NCBI GenBank assembly: GCA_045430305.1
Contig: JAILXW010000003.1
Coordinates: forward strand, 310,001-374,000
Direction: 5' to 3'
Origin: Agarilytica sp045430305
GTDB taxonomy: Bacteria > Pseudomonadota > Gammaproteobacteria > Pseudomonadales > Cellvibrionaceae
Length of the DNA: 64,000 nucleotides
In this document: positions 7,559 through 16,568 of the stretch, in pieces
How positions within the stretch are numbered: the stretch's first letter is position 1
Layout: each line of letters begins with the position of its first letter
The notes under the pieces: model-generated
Told to the model about the DNA's origin: nothing
The model's database searches: none
What the model saw: only the letters and a program-made list of their open reading frames with translations
Position numbers and translations under genes: made by a program

Positions 7559-8253
7559 TGTGTGTTTAACCTCCGTTTAAGGTCGGCAATCCAACCTCGC
7601 AGAGTACGATCTTCGCCGCCCAGTAAATTCTGGGTAAGGCGATAATAAGGTAAAGCCTCTTCCAGCCGCCCCATATATAGATCGTACAAAATACCTAAGT
7701 TTTTTACCGAAGGTAAATGGTGGGGCCAGATCGCCAAGGCTTTTAGATAGATTGCCTCCGATTCGTCGAATCGCCCTTGCTCACGGTACAGGTAACCCAG
7801 CTGCGAATACGCATTAAGGTTTTGTGGATTCGTTTCAATAGCAAATTTGAAGGCCTTTTCAGCGTCTTCCAGCTCACCTAAAGATTGGTGGGCGATACCA
7901 AGATTTATATATGGCCCAGCCAGCGCGGGATACGTTTCTACCATTAAGGTCAACAAACCTTTCGCTTGCGCCCATTTTTTTGCACTCATCAACTCTTTGA
8001 CTTTTGCATACTCTACTTTTGCCGGCCCTGGTACTGAGCCGGGAGTGTAAGGGTTAGGAATCAAGACGAAAGGCTCAACGGCATCTTCTGCAGTTAACTC
8101 TATTTGCTCGCCTTTTCCATCTTTTTGGCCCTTAGCCTGCTTGCCTTTCTTTTTATCAACACTCGCACACGAGAGTAGCGAGCCTAATACAGCCAGCAAC
8201 AAAAATCGCGATAGGAAATGCCACGTTAATATTTGATTAATAGATTTCATCAT
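7555..8253 (-). CDS. TPR lipoprotein
   Basis: 232 residues: lipoprotein signal with lipobox LLSC (Cys29), a Lys-rich spacer, then at least three tetratricopeptide repeats from about residue 95 (AKGLLTLMVETYPALAGPYINLG, AEKAFKFAIETNPQNLNAYSQLG, SEAIYLKALAIWPHHLPSVKNLG). After the Cys comes Ala-Ser, which predicts outer-membrane sorting. It overlaps the preceding gene by 17 bases and the following one by 4. Probable scaffold between the envelope motor and outer-membrane partners; similar small TPR proteins occur with TonB2-type and gliding systems. Confidence 0.82.
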   Translation of the reverse strand: MMKSINQILTWHFLSRFLLLAVLGSLLSCASVDKKKGKQAKGQKDGKGEQIELTAEDAVEPFVLIPNPYTPGSVPGPAKVEYAKVKELMSAKKWAQAKGLLTLMVETYPALAGPYINLGIAHQSLGELEDAEKAFKFAIETNPQNLNAYSQLGYLYREQGRFDESEAIYLKALAIWPHHLPSVKNLGILYDLYMGRLEEALPYYRLTQNLLGGEDRTLRGWIADLKRRLNTQ

Positions 8254-11140
8254 TAAACTTCAAACTGTGTTCCTGCTTGCCGTAACGAGCCGGTAGAATT
8301 TTAGCGAGCGTTTTAAAGCTTTGCTTCACCCAATCATCGTAAATGCCCACCCAAGAACGCTCCGCATTTGAAGCGAGTATATCGATGGCTTTTTCTTCGA
8401 AAGGTAGCGCTTGCTCTTCTAGTAAGATTTCATACTGCTCTAGCGCTAGGTCGTCTAAACCTCTAGGACGTTGTGAATCCATCAAGTCAGCCGACAACTG
8501 CATATAGATATTACCAATGCGGTGGTTGGCCTGGGTGGCAAATTCAGCAATACCGTAATTTAGTACTTTTTTGAAAGCATCCATTGTTACATCTAAGGCG
8601 GCTTTCTTTTTCTTCAAACTCTTTTTAAGGGGCAGTTTGAGCTTTATTCTTTCATAACGATAAAATTCATCATTCGCAAATTTAATCGTTGCAAAAGCAG
8701 CAAGATATTTCGAGCGCTGCGTGCGAGAAGCACCCGCATTAGCATCTTCATCAATCAGTTTTTTCAGCCAATAATTGCGTTTGCTTTCTTGTCTTGTTTT
8801 TCCGTAGAGTTCAACTAAATGAAAACGGGCTTCAGTAGCAATATCGAATGGCTGAGGATATTTATTGGCATACTGCTTGTATCGCTCAAGCGCATCGTTT
8901 TCTTTACCCGCTTTTTCATAAAGTTCAGCAGAAAGATATAAGGCCTGGCGTCGCTCTTCTTCCGTTGTTGCGCTGGCAGACATTTCCGCCAAGGCCCCAG
9001 CAGCTTTAGCCCACTGCTGAGACTCTTGATATATAAACGCAAATTTTGGCGCTAGGGTCGCCGCTAACTTATGCGCAGAAAAATTCTTTTTAAAATCTAG
9101 TAGTATTTTTTCAGCATTCGCCCAGTCTTTTAATGTGATCAAGTGATTGGCCGCGTCATACTGCGCAGATATAGCAATATCGCTATTCGGTGCAATTTCA
9201 CGAATACTTAGTAAACGCTGAACTGCTGGGGCAAGTTCATTTGCGGCAATTTGCGTTTCTGCCTGCTTGTATATAGCAGCAGCTAAGCGTTCGATAATTT
9301 GCGGACGATCTAGATCTTTCTTCGCCAGCATCTCTAGCAGCCGACGATAGCCCACCTCTGCCGCTTCAAATTGCTGCAAATCAAAACGACTGTGCGCCAC
9401 AATCAGCCAACCGCTTTTAAGTAATTTTTTATTTGGCACTGGCTGCCACTGGGTAATACGTAAGGCCACATCAGCCGCACGCTGAAATTCATTTTTCTCG
9501 AAGATAGCTTGAGCGGCAGATGTTAATAGTTCAACAGCACGTTTATCGCCCGGGTAGTAGTCAGAAAAACTAATCGCGCTTTCTATTTTGTGATCGCGCC
9601 AGCGCAAGTATTGTTGCTGAAGCGCTGGATCGTTTGAGTTTTCATCCATCAACTCCTGTAAAGCAATCACTGCAGAAAAACCCGCTTCTGCACCACGCTT
9701 TTTGTCTAAGTAGTTATAAGCTACGGTCTCATAGGCCGTTACCGCTCGCTCCAACTCCCCTGCCGCGTAAAACGATTCCCCCATGAGATAAGCCATTTCA
9801 GATTTACGTTTATCTTCAGGAAAGGTAAATACAAACTCTTCATAAAAAGCAGCAGCTTTTAGGTACTCGGGTTTTGCTGGCTCAGGCTTTTCATCAGATT
9901 TAACTTTTTTCCCTCTGGCGACTTTCTTTTGATACTTACTATTGAGTTTATCAAGCGCAATTGCGCGCGCATGGTAATAACTACTTAGTTCATCCAAGTA
10001 GAGACTTAGCTTCGGCTTAATCGCTTCTCTACGACTATCATCACGTTCAGCCCAAAAAGTACTATAAGCACCGTAGCTGCGTACATACTCCTCTTTTGCG
10101 GGAAGTATTAAGCTGGGGAAACCACCTTTGTCGTAGGTTTCAATCGCTTTTGTACTAAATTCAGGGGCTTGATCTGTGTTAGGGAATTGCTGCACATAAT
10201 GGCGATATGTATCGGCGCTGTCGCGAAATCTACGCTTTTCAAAATAGAGGTCACCCAATTCCATGTACAGCAAATGCTTGTAATGGCGTACACCGAGGGT
10301 GTTATAAACATCGGTAATACTTTCTGCACCTTCAAGGTATGAAAATGCAATACTCAATACACGTAATGTATCTTTCGACATATTGCGCTGCGTATTGGTG
10401 AGTTGGCTTGCGGCTCGCCCTTCGATCAAGCTTTTATCTAATACTTCAGTAAAGGAGCGAATCGAAGCACGGTAACGGTTGCGTTTGAATTGAGACCAAC
10501 CGTGCATGTATACCGAGTTAATATAAAATGGGGTTAACTCACCGGCCTGCATGACACGTGCGTAAAGCTGTTCTGCTACATCGTAGTTTTCATCACTAAA
10601 CGCTTTTTCTGCTCGCCTAAAATCAGCCTCGGCCGCAAAAGGCGACTGAGGGAATGTCGTTACTAAATCTGTCAGTATTTCGTCCGACTCGGCCATACGC
10701 CCATCAAGCGCGTATGCTTTTGATAATTGATACAGCAAGCGCTCGTTAGACGGCGTGCCCTCTTCATTCTGACGCTCTGTATTTAGCACCAGAAGCTCCG
10801 AGAACATATTGATAGCAGTATTAAAAAATTCTTTTTGTTCCGTCGCATTCAATTGATTTTGTTCAGCTCGCACCATTTCTAGATCGGCTAGTCGAGCAAG
10901 AATACGGTGACGCACGTCGGCATCTTTCGCCACACTTAATGCCGCATGATACGTTTCTTCAATTTGATCAATTGTGGTAACAGGGGCTGGCTCTAGTTTT
11001 TCTGGAACGGAAATCTCACCTAAATCTGCTAACGTTTTTCCGTATTTTGGCCCTTTGGGGTCATCTTCGGTAATAGAGTTAACAATCGAGCAGCTAGCCA
11101 GAACCGCGCTGCTTATTATCAGGAGTATGCGCCAATACAT
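8237..11140 (-). CDS. Large TPR-repeat lipoprotein
   Basis: 967 residues with a lipoprotein signal (lipobox LASC, Cys17, then Ser) and a solenoid of TPR-like helical hairpins over most of its length, for example YALDGRMAESDEILTDLVTT near 145 and YHYVQQFPNTDQAPEF-type repeats further on. No enzyme motif is seen. It is far longer than ordinary TPR lipoproteins such as BamD. Its ATG shares one base with the stop of the gene before it and it overlaps the next by 17, so translation is coupled through the operon. Likely a periplasmic solenoid that bridges or scaffolds the motor complex; comparable large TPR proteins stand next to AglRQS-like motors. Confidence 0.82.
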   Translation of the reverse strand: MYWRILLIISSAVLASCSIVNSITEDDPKGPKYGKTLADLGEISVPEKLEPAPVTTIDQIEETYHAALSVAKDADVRHRILARLADLEMVRAEQNQLNATEQKEFFNTAINMFSELLVLNTERQNEEGTPSNERLLYQLSKAYALDGRMAESDEILTDLVTTFPQSPFAAEADFRRAEKAFSDENYDVAEQLYARVMQAGELTPFYINSVYMHGWSQFKRNRYRASIRSFTEVLDKSLIEGRAASQLTNTQRNMSKDTLRVLSIAFSYLEGAESITDVYNTLGVRHYKHLLYMELGDLYFEKRRFRDSADTYRHYVQQFPNTDQAPEFSTKAIETYDKGGFPSLILPAKEEYVRSYGAYSTFWAERDDSRREAIKPKLSLYLDELSSYYHARAIALDKLNSKYQKKVARGKKVKSDEKPEPAKPEYLKAAAFYEEFVFTFPEDKRKSEMAYLMGESFYAAGELERAVTAYETVAYNYLDKKRGAEAGFSAVIALQELMDENSNDPALQQQYLRWRDHKIESAISFSDYYPGDKRAVELLTSAAQAIFEKNEFQRAADVALRITQWQPVPNKKLLKSGWLIVAHSRFDLQQFEAAEVGYRRLLEMLAKKDLDRPQIIERLAAAIYKQAETQIAANELAPAVQRLLSIREIAPNSDIAISAQYDAANHLITLKDWANAEKILLDFKKNFSAHKLAATLAPKFAFIYQESQQWAKAAGALAEMSASATTEEERRQALYLSAELYEKAGKENDALERYKQYANKYPQPFDIATEARFHLVELYGKTRQESKRNYWLKKLIDEDANAGASRTQRSKYLAAFATIKFANDEFYRYERIKLKLPLKKSLKKKKAALDVTMDAFKKVLNYGIAEFATQANHRIGNIYMQLSADLMDSQRPRGLDDLALEQYEILLEEQALPFEEKAIDILASNAERSWVGIYDDWVKQSFKTLAKILPARYGKQEHSLKFNDEIY

Positions 11141-13272
11141 TAGCTGCCCTCCTCATTATTTATTGAACCGTCTAGCGTTTGCTCTTCGACCTCTTCATCC
11201 ATTTCTTCTTCATCTTCCTGTAGAGAGGCTTCTGTTTCTTCCTGAGTTTTTTCGTCGAGTTCTATCGGTTCTTCTTCGGTCTTCGCGCCCAGCTCAGCGT
11301 CTAAGCCTTCTTGCTCTTGCTCTTGCTCATTAATTTGAGACTTCGGAAGTTCTGGTAACTGCGCGCTTACACTACCGTCTTTTTGCTTTTGAAAATCAAA
11401 CGTTGACTGTAAACTTTTGTCGTAGAGCCGCGCCATCGATAAGCGGCTTTGCGCGATGTAGTGATTAAGACGTGTACGCTGGTTTTCTAGTACTGCTGTT
11501 GTGCGTACTCTCAAGTCATCTTGAGTTTTAATAATGATGTCATCGACACGCGCAGACATAGAGTCTAATTGCAATTGCGCATTTTCTAAACGCACTTGAA
11601 TGGGGTCTAGGTCTTGTGGGTTATCTATTAGGTATTGCACTTTTTCATGATTGCGCGTAACAGTAGCAAGCGTTTTATCTAATAGGTTTAAGGTTTTTAC
11701 TGCGCGCCATAAACGATCTGAATACTTGTCTGCTGCGTCCCATAAAAGCACGCCGTAGTAACGTCTAACGGCTTCTTCACTTTCATCAATAAATGGGTCC
11801 GTTTCTCGTAGTGCTTTGATGTTGCGTCTAGAGCGCAATACTCGATCGATATATTCTTTTTCTTCTGCATTTGCTAGCGCAAAATAATCCCTTTTACTGG
11901 CAATACGTTCGATGCGCTGGGCAAGCTTACTACGCTTCGCTTTCATACTTTTGATTGCGTCAGACAGTTCACGTGCGGCGAGCTCTTCTGCTTTTTTCGC
12001 CCGGCCTACTTGCTGTTGGCTTATGAGGTCACGATAAAATTGTAATTTATCTTGCCATACTAAAAAGTCTTCTCGAATACCTACGAGGTCTCGTAGCTCT
12101 TGCACCACTCCCTGAAAATCTTCCTGCGAAAATAGTTCAGCTAAGTAACCCAACTGAGGGGACACTTGGTTTTCTCGCACATTTTTAAGCCAGTCCATGC
12201 CGCTGCTGCGTTTTATTTTTAGCGCTGCCAAAAACTGCTCACCTTGCATACTTTCAATGACGCCTTCAAGTCGCTTCATTTCCGCCAAGAAGGTTTCTTC
12301 CGCTAAGCGAAAATGTTCTAACGCTAAATTCTCTGAGCCAAGTTTTTCATAGGCATATGGCACCGCTATGAGTGCTTCTTGACTATTTTCATCTGCCAGA
12401 GAACTTTTGGCTAAATAGCTCCAGGGTTTTAGCGCTTCCTTAAAATTACCCAATTCTGCAGCAGCCCAGCCATAGCCTAATAAGGCACGGTTCGAGTGAG
12501 CACTGGTGAGTCGTACAAGTGAAAACTGTTCTATCGCCTTTTCGTACTGCTTTGTTATGAGGTACGCATAACCTGCCGCAGTCATGGCTTTATCATAAAG
12601 CGCTCGCAATTCGTCGGTGGGATATTGGTCGAATGTAAGTTTTTCAAAGTACTTAAGTGCCGCGTCAAAGTCACCCGCGCGCGCGTAGGCGGCACCAATG
12701 TTGTAATACACATAGGGCAGCCACTCGACACCCGGTGTGCGCTTTTTAAGAAGTTGCGCGGCCTCATCAAGTTTATTTTGTTGCAGCGCTAAGTTGATAC
12801 GATGGACGTAGACTTCATTGCGGATTTCAGCAGCAGGACGATTGCGTACACGCGACAGAGCAACGTCAGCCTGCTCCCAATCATTGCGCAGGTATCGTAA
12901 TTTAGACAGAAAGAACCAAGCCGCATCTTGCGAACGTTTGGAACGGTTCTCTTGCAGAAGGCGTTCAAAAATTTCACTGGCGTGACGCTCGAGCCCAAAA
13001 CCAAGCGAGAAACCGCCTTCCATAATTTCTGGGTTATCGCCATGCCCTTTAATACCACCGCGCGCTTTGGCAATTAACAATTCTGTTAATGCCGCAACGT
13101 AGTCGCCTTGATAGTAGTGGTAAAGCGCAACGCGATAGCGCAGCTCTTCAGCAGAGTCTAACGTTCGCTGTTTTTCGCGCTTTGCCTTTTTGTTCGATTT
13201 AAGAAAAGAGCAGGATGTAACCAGGCAAGCAGCAAACAGGAGCGCGGAAATTCGGAGCGTTATAGCAGCCAT
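11140..13272 (-). CDS. TPR and coiled-coil lipoprotein with acidic tail
   Basis: 710 residues: lipobox VTSC (Cys21), TPR-like repeats to about residue 330, a long charged coiled coil (about 415-600, including RAKKAEELAARELSDAIKSM), and a very acidic C-terminal tail from about 655 dominated by Glu, Asp and Gln. No catalytic motif is seen. It follows the first operon gene with a 13-base overlap and abuts the 967-residue TPR gene. The architecture suggests an outer-membrane-anchored tether reaching into the periplasm. The acidic tail could bind divalent cations or peptidoglycan-associated basic partners, which is inference. Confidence 0.8.
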   Translation of the reverse strand: MAAITLRISALLFAACLVTSCSFLKSNKKAKREKQRTLDSAEELRYRVALYHYYQGDYVAALTELLIAKARGGIKGHGDNPEIMEGGFSLGFGLERHASEIFERLLQENRSKRSQDAAWFFLSKLRYLRNDWEQADVALSRVRNRPAAEIRNEVYVHRINLALQQNKLDEAAQLLKKRTPGVEWLPYVYYNIGAAYARAGDFDAALKYFEKLTFDQYPTDELRALYDKAMTAAGYAYLITKQYEKAIEQFSLVRLTSAHSNRALLGYGWAAAELGNFKEALKPWSYLAKSSLADENSQEALIAVPYAYEKLGSENLALEHFRLAEETFLAEMKRLEGVIESMQGEQFLAALKIKRSSGMDWLKNVRENQVSPQLGYLAELFSQEDFQGVVQELRDLVGIREDFLVWQDKLQFYRDLISQQQVGRAKKAEELAARELSDAIKSMKAKRSKLAQRIERIASKRDYFALANAEEKEYIDRVLRSRRNIKALRETDPFIDESEEAVRRYYGVLLWDAADKYSDRLWRAVKTLNLLDKTLATVTRNHEKVQYLIDNPQDLDPIQVRLENAQLQLDSMSARVDDIIIKTQDDLRVRTTAVLENQRTRLNHYIAQSRLSMARLYDKSLQSTFDFQKQKDGSVSAQLPELPKSQINEQEQEQEGLDAELGAKTEEEPIELDEKTQEETEASLQEDEEEMDEEVEEQTLDGSINNEEGS

Positions 13273-13988
13273 TCTTCAAATTCGAATTCCGGTTGCATGT
13301 TAACGGAGGAGTCACGTACTTTTAACTCCAACAATTTAGGATCATCATCTTTATCAATCACAATAGTGGCACCGCGTTTGTACTCGCGGTTGTTTGGACC
13401 AACCCCGACGAAAAAGGCCGTAACTTCATGGTCGCCCGATTTCAGGTTACCCAGATAAAGCCTCTGTATTCCTCCGAGTGCGAGCGCAGTGTTTTGTCTA
13501 CGCGTATACAAATGGCTAGCCATCAGTTTGTCGTCAATTAATAACTTTACCGAATCAAGCGCAAAGTATTTACCCACATCGAGAGATAGAAACACGACAA
13601 TCTGAGAGTTCGCTGGAAACAGTAGCTCTTCTTCCAGGATCAACAAATCACGGTTAAGCTCTAGCGCCGCCTTTTTAAGGTCTTCTACTTCCTCACTGAG
13701 CGGAGTTGCTGTTTGGGATTCAATTTCTGATTCGACATTCTTGCCGGCTTCTTGATAGCTCACATCTTCCTCAGAAAGCTCTTCAAGTTGAGTCGGGTCG
13801 CTTGTAGTCATGGCCGAGCCTTCATCAAGGTCGTCGGCGCGCATTTCAACCTCTTGCGCGAATACACTCTGCGCAACAGTAACAAAGAGGCAACCCAGAA
13901 GCAGTTTTGGAAAATGGCGTTTTATTGACAAAAACACATCTGCATAGCGAGTAATGTTTGTCATTTCAGTAGTCAAAATTTGATACAT
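13260..13988 (-). CDS. First gene of the motor operon, secreted protein of unknown function
   Basis: About 242 residues from ATG 13986-13988. The frame extends to a GTG at 14006, and a later ATG at 13964 is also possible; no start has a good ribosome binding site. A signal peptide (KLLLGCLFVTVAQSVFA, cut before QEVEMR) is followed by an acidic stretch, a short coiled coil (about 100-125), and a C-terminal beta domain containing VVFLSLDVGKYFALDSVKLLID and NREYKRGATIVID. It opens the nine-gene operon after 248 bases of untranslated sequence. The family is not recognised. It is presumably the periplasmic partner of the two large TPR lipoproteins. Confidence 0.65.
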   Translation of the reverse strand: MYQILTTEMTNITRYADVFLSIKRHFPKLLLGCLFVTVAQSVFAQEVEMRADDLDEGSAMTTSDPTQLEELSEEDVSYQEAGKNVESEIESQTATPLSEEVEDLKKAALELNRDLLILEEELLFPANSQIVVFLSLDVGKYFALDSVKLLIDDKLMASHLYTRRQNTALALGGIQRLYLGNLKSGDHEVTAFFVGVGPNNREYKRGATIVIDKDDDPKLLELKVRDSSVNMQPEFEFEEWLL

Positions 13989-14236
13989 AGTGGCACTCGG
14001 CGTCACTCAAAAATTAACGATCTTGTGTATCGCTTTAATTGGTTTTGGTCGGCTCGGAACATTGAGCGTCGAATCTTGAAATTTAGACACGTTTTTCGCT
14101 AATATGCAGGGCTTCAATCAAGTTAAGAGGGGGGCCTCTATGTGATTATTAGAGCCAGAAAACGTGACCTTATCTTTTCAGTCGTTATTTTTCTTTATTT
14201 TCTTCGTGTAAAACATTAACTAAGCAGAACTTATGC

Positions 14237-15328
14237 CTATTGTGCTTTAGATTTTATCTGTTCTGGCTCTATTAGCCCATCACTATAATGCGCTTTGCCA
14301 TGACTATCGATAATGACGCAGTCAAAACCAGGCAACCCATTCACCAAAGCCAAGCCCTTTTCTACACCCAGTACAAATACTGTAGTCGAAAGAGGGTCTG
14401 TATCCACCCCTTTGGCGCCCAAAACTGTGACACTGACAACTCTGCTGGCCGACTTTCCCGTTTTAGGGTTGAGAATATGATGCACTCGTTCATTGTTCTC
14501 TTCGTCGATAAAAAAGCGTTCGTAGTCGCCAGATGTAGACACCGCCACATCTGTGAGCGGCATACGAATAAGCGCATCTGGTTCGCCAGGCTTTTGCCTT
14601 GGGTTTTTAACCCCAATTAACCACGGCTGGCCGCGCTTATCTCCGATAACTCGGCTATCGCCGCCGGCACTAATCGTCGCATGACGAATACCCGCCTGCC
14701 GCAATATTTGCGCCGCTCGATCAACAGCGTAACCTTTAGCAACGCCACCGAGATCAATATAAACATGCGGATGAGAGAAATACAGACTTTGTTCTGCTTT
14801 GTTGAGCTGGATATGCTGGTAATTAACCGCAGGCAGTAGTTTTTTGTGCTGATTGGCGTCTGGCTTTTCCTTCTTGCGATAATCGTAGTATCGCCCCAGC
14901 GAGGCAAAGGTAATATCAAACGCCCCTTCGCTGACTCGCGAGAAATACAGTGATTTATCAACAAGGAAATACAGCTCTTGCGAAACCTGTAGCGGGACTT
15001 TGGCGGCGTCGCGATTAACCCTTGAAAGCTCACTATGTTCTTTGTATGGCGACAAGGTTGCATCGATACGATGCATTTCTTGCATGACTGCACTCACAGC
15101 ACGCTTAACTATATTCTGATCGTCATGCCAAGCGGTGACACTCACCGAAGTGCCCATAATGGCTTGTTCTTCACTAACCCACTCGGCATGTGTATGACCG
15201 CTCAGCAATAAGAGCCACAAGACACCGCTCAACAAGATGCCCAAACATCCAGAATGCTTTAGTGTGTAACGCGGGCTCGCGCTAGGGCCAAGAGACTTTA
15301 TAGGTGCCAGGTTCGACTTCCTCACCAA
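14237..15328 (-). CDS. apbE: FAD:protein FMN transferase (ApbE family)
   Basis: 363 residues. ApbE attaches FMN covalently to Ser/Thr of periplasmic proteins using FAD. Motifs: GAFDITFASLG at 135-145, YIDLGGVAKGYAVD at 190-203, AGGDSR at 221-226 and DTDPLSTTVFVLG at 309-321 (metal and FAD region). The N-terminus is a plain signal peptide with no lipobox, unlike many ApbE lipoproteins. The start is a TTG at 15328 or GTG at 15325, inside gspN (47-base overlap), without a clear ribosome binding site, so translation is probably coupled to gspN. No flavinylation target motif was noticed elsewhere in the window. ApbE often accompanies DUF4266/DUF3570 genes, which here lie 13 kb away. Confidence 0.9.
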   Translation of the reverse strand: MVRKSNLAPIKSLGPSASPRYTLKHSGCLGILLSGVLWLLLLSGHTHAEWVSEEQAIMGTSVSVTAWHDDQNIVKRAVSAVMQEMHRIDATLSPYKEHSELSRVNRDAAKVPLQVSQELYFLVDKSLYFSRVSEGAFDITFASLGRYYDYRKKEKPDANQHKKLLPAVNYQHIQLNKAEQSLYFSHPHVYIDLGGVAKGYAVDRAAQILRQAGIRHATISAGGDSRVIGDKRGQPWLIGVKNPRQKPGEPDALIRMPLTDVAVSTSGDYERFFIDEENNERVHHILNPKTGKSASRVVSVTVLGAKGVDTDPLSTTVFVLGVEKGLALVNGLPGFDCVIIDSHGKAHYSDGLIEPEQIKSKAQ

Positions 15329-16082
15329 TCATTTGTAAGCCTTGCTTCATCTGTTCTGGCGCTTCAGATCGTGGCGTGATGTTACCTGACAGGGTAAACA
15401 GTTCACTGCCCAGGGCAAACGCAGCGTTAACATCGACGCCTACAGGCCCGCTCACATCAAAGATACGCACAGCAATACCCCCTTCGTTATTATGTTTCGC
15501 CTGCCCACCAAATGTGCCTAAACTCCACCAAGATTCCCCATTGAAAACACTGGCATTTTGCCACGTTACTCGCGCATCTAACTCATCCACGCGCTGCCCG
15601 GTGATTGATGCTTCAATAATTTGTATCGAAAGGTCACCCGTTGCGCGTACTGGTAAAACACTTTCAAGCACAGACAACGGCAAATCCATATTTAAATCTT
15701 TAAGCCGTGTAATTCCAAAGGGGCTTTGGCATACGAGCCCGGACATAGGCTGACCACCGGAATCAACTTCAAAACTGATACAAGGCTGAAGTGTTAACAA
15801 CGTCATGGGGTTTAACGTCCAACGTACCGAGCCTAGCGCTATGGATTGCTCGCCTATTTGAAACTGCGCACCACCGGCAACGCCATTCCATAAAGTACCG
15901 CGTACACTCGTTAACCAAACATTGGGCATTGAGGCATTTATCGCCCAGCCCGCTATTTTTGCAGGGGCCAAGGAAATCATTGAGAAGATAAAATAGATCA
16001 CCAATACGGTGATTAAGAGCGGGCGAATTGCGCGAGAACGCAAAAACGCAGGCATTGGAAGTGCTTGAGCTGTTTCTGACAT
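15282..16082 (-). CDS. gspN: Type II secretion protein GspN
   Basis: 266 residues: one N-terminal membrane helix (about 21-45, IRPLLITVLVIYFIFSMISL) followed by a periplasmic beta-rich domain with VRGTLWNGVAGGAQFQIG and WTLNPMTLLTLQPCISFEV, the GspN pattern. GspN is an inner-membrane accessory of some T2SS operons with an unclear, often dispensable, role. It lies 6 bases after gspM and overlaps apbE. A Cys pair (about Cys103 and Cys118) may form a disulfide. Confidence 0.85.
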   Translation of the reverse strand: MSETAQALPMPAFLRSRAIRPLLITVLVIYFIFSMISLAPAKIAGWAINASMPNVWLTSVRGTLWNGVAGGAQFQIGEQSIALGSVRWTLNPMTLLTLQPCISFEVDSGGQPMSGLVCQSPFGITRLKDLNMDLPLSVLESVLPVRATGDLSIQIIEASITGQRVDELDARVTWQNASVFNGESWWSLGTFGGQAKHNNEGGIAVRIFDVSGPVGVDVNAAFALGSELFTLSGNITPRSEAPEQMKQGLQMIGEEVEPGTYKVSWP

Positions 16083-16088
16083 GCCTAG

Positions 16089-16568
16089 TTACCCTTGATG
16101 AATCCGTAAGTTAACGCTCACTACACCCGAGCCTGAACCAGCAGCAATAGACAAATCTTTAATACGAAACTGATGCTTTACTTCAATTTCGTACAGCCAC
16201 TTCAATATGTTTTCGAAGGAAGCCTCATCAAAGCGCAAACGTAAGCCATCTTTTCCGCTGGCAGACATTGACGAAACCTGCAATCCATTTTGTGATACCG
16301 AACGCTGCACCACGCCTTCCATATTTGATCGCTCACCACTTTGACTGCCAGCACTGTTTAACCCCATGACTTTTGCCGCTAAGCCACGAACGTTTTCAAG
16401 CGAGTTCTGCATTGAATTATTTTTCTTTTCTTCTTTTACGCGCATTTCATATACGGGTTTTAATACCCCCATAAATAAGATATACAGCGCTAGAAAACCA
16501 CCACCAACAACCAATGCCAATTGATCGCGCGAGGTCGCTTGCGACCACCACTCTTTAAACTGGTCCAT
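16089..16568 (-). CDS. gspM: Type II secretion protein GspM
   Basis: 159 residues: cytoplasmic N-terminus, a membrane helix (about 18-37, LALVVGGGFLALYILFMGVL), a coiled coil and a ferredoxin-like periplasmic domain ending SVNLRIHQG. GspM pairs with GspL in the inner-membrane assembly platform. Its start shares one base with the gspL stop. Length matches the family. Confidence 0.88.
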   Translation of the reverse strand: MDQFKEWWSQATSRDQLALVVGGGFLALYILFMGVLKPVYEMRVKEEKKNNSMQNSLENVRGLAAKVMGLNSAGSQSGERSNMEGVVQRSVSQNGLQVSSMSASGKDGLRLRFDEASFENILKWLYEIEVKHQFRIKDLSIAAGSGSGVVSVNLRIHQG

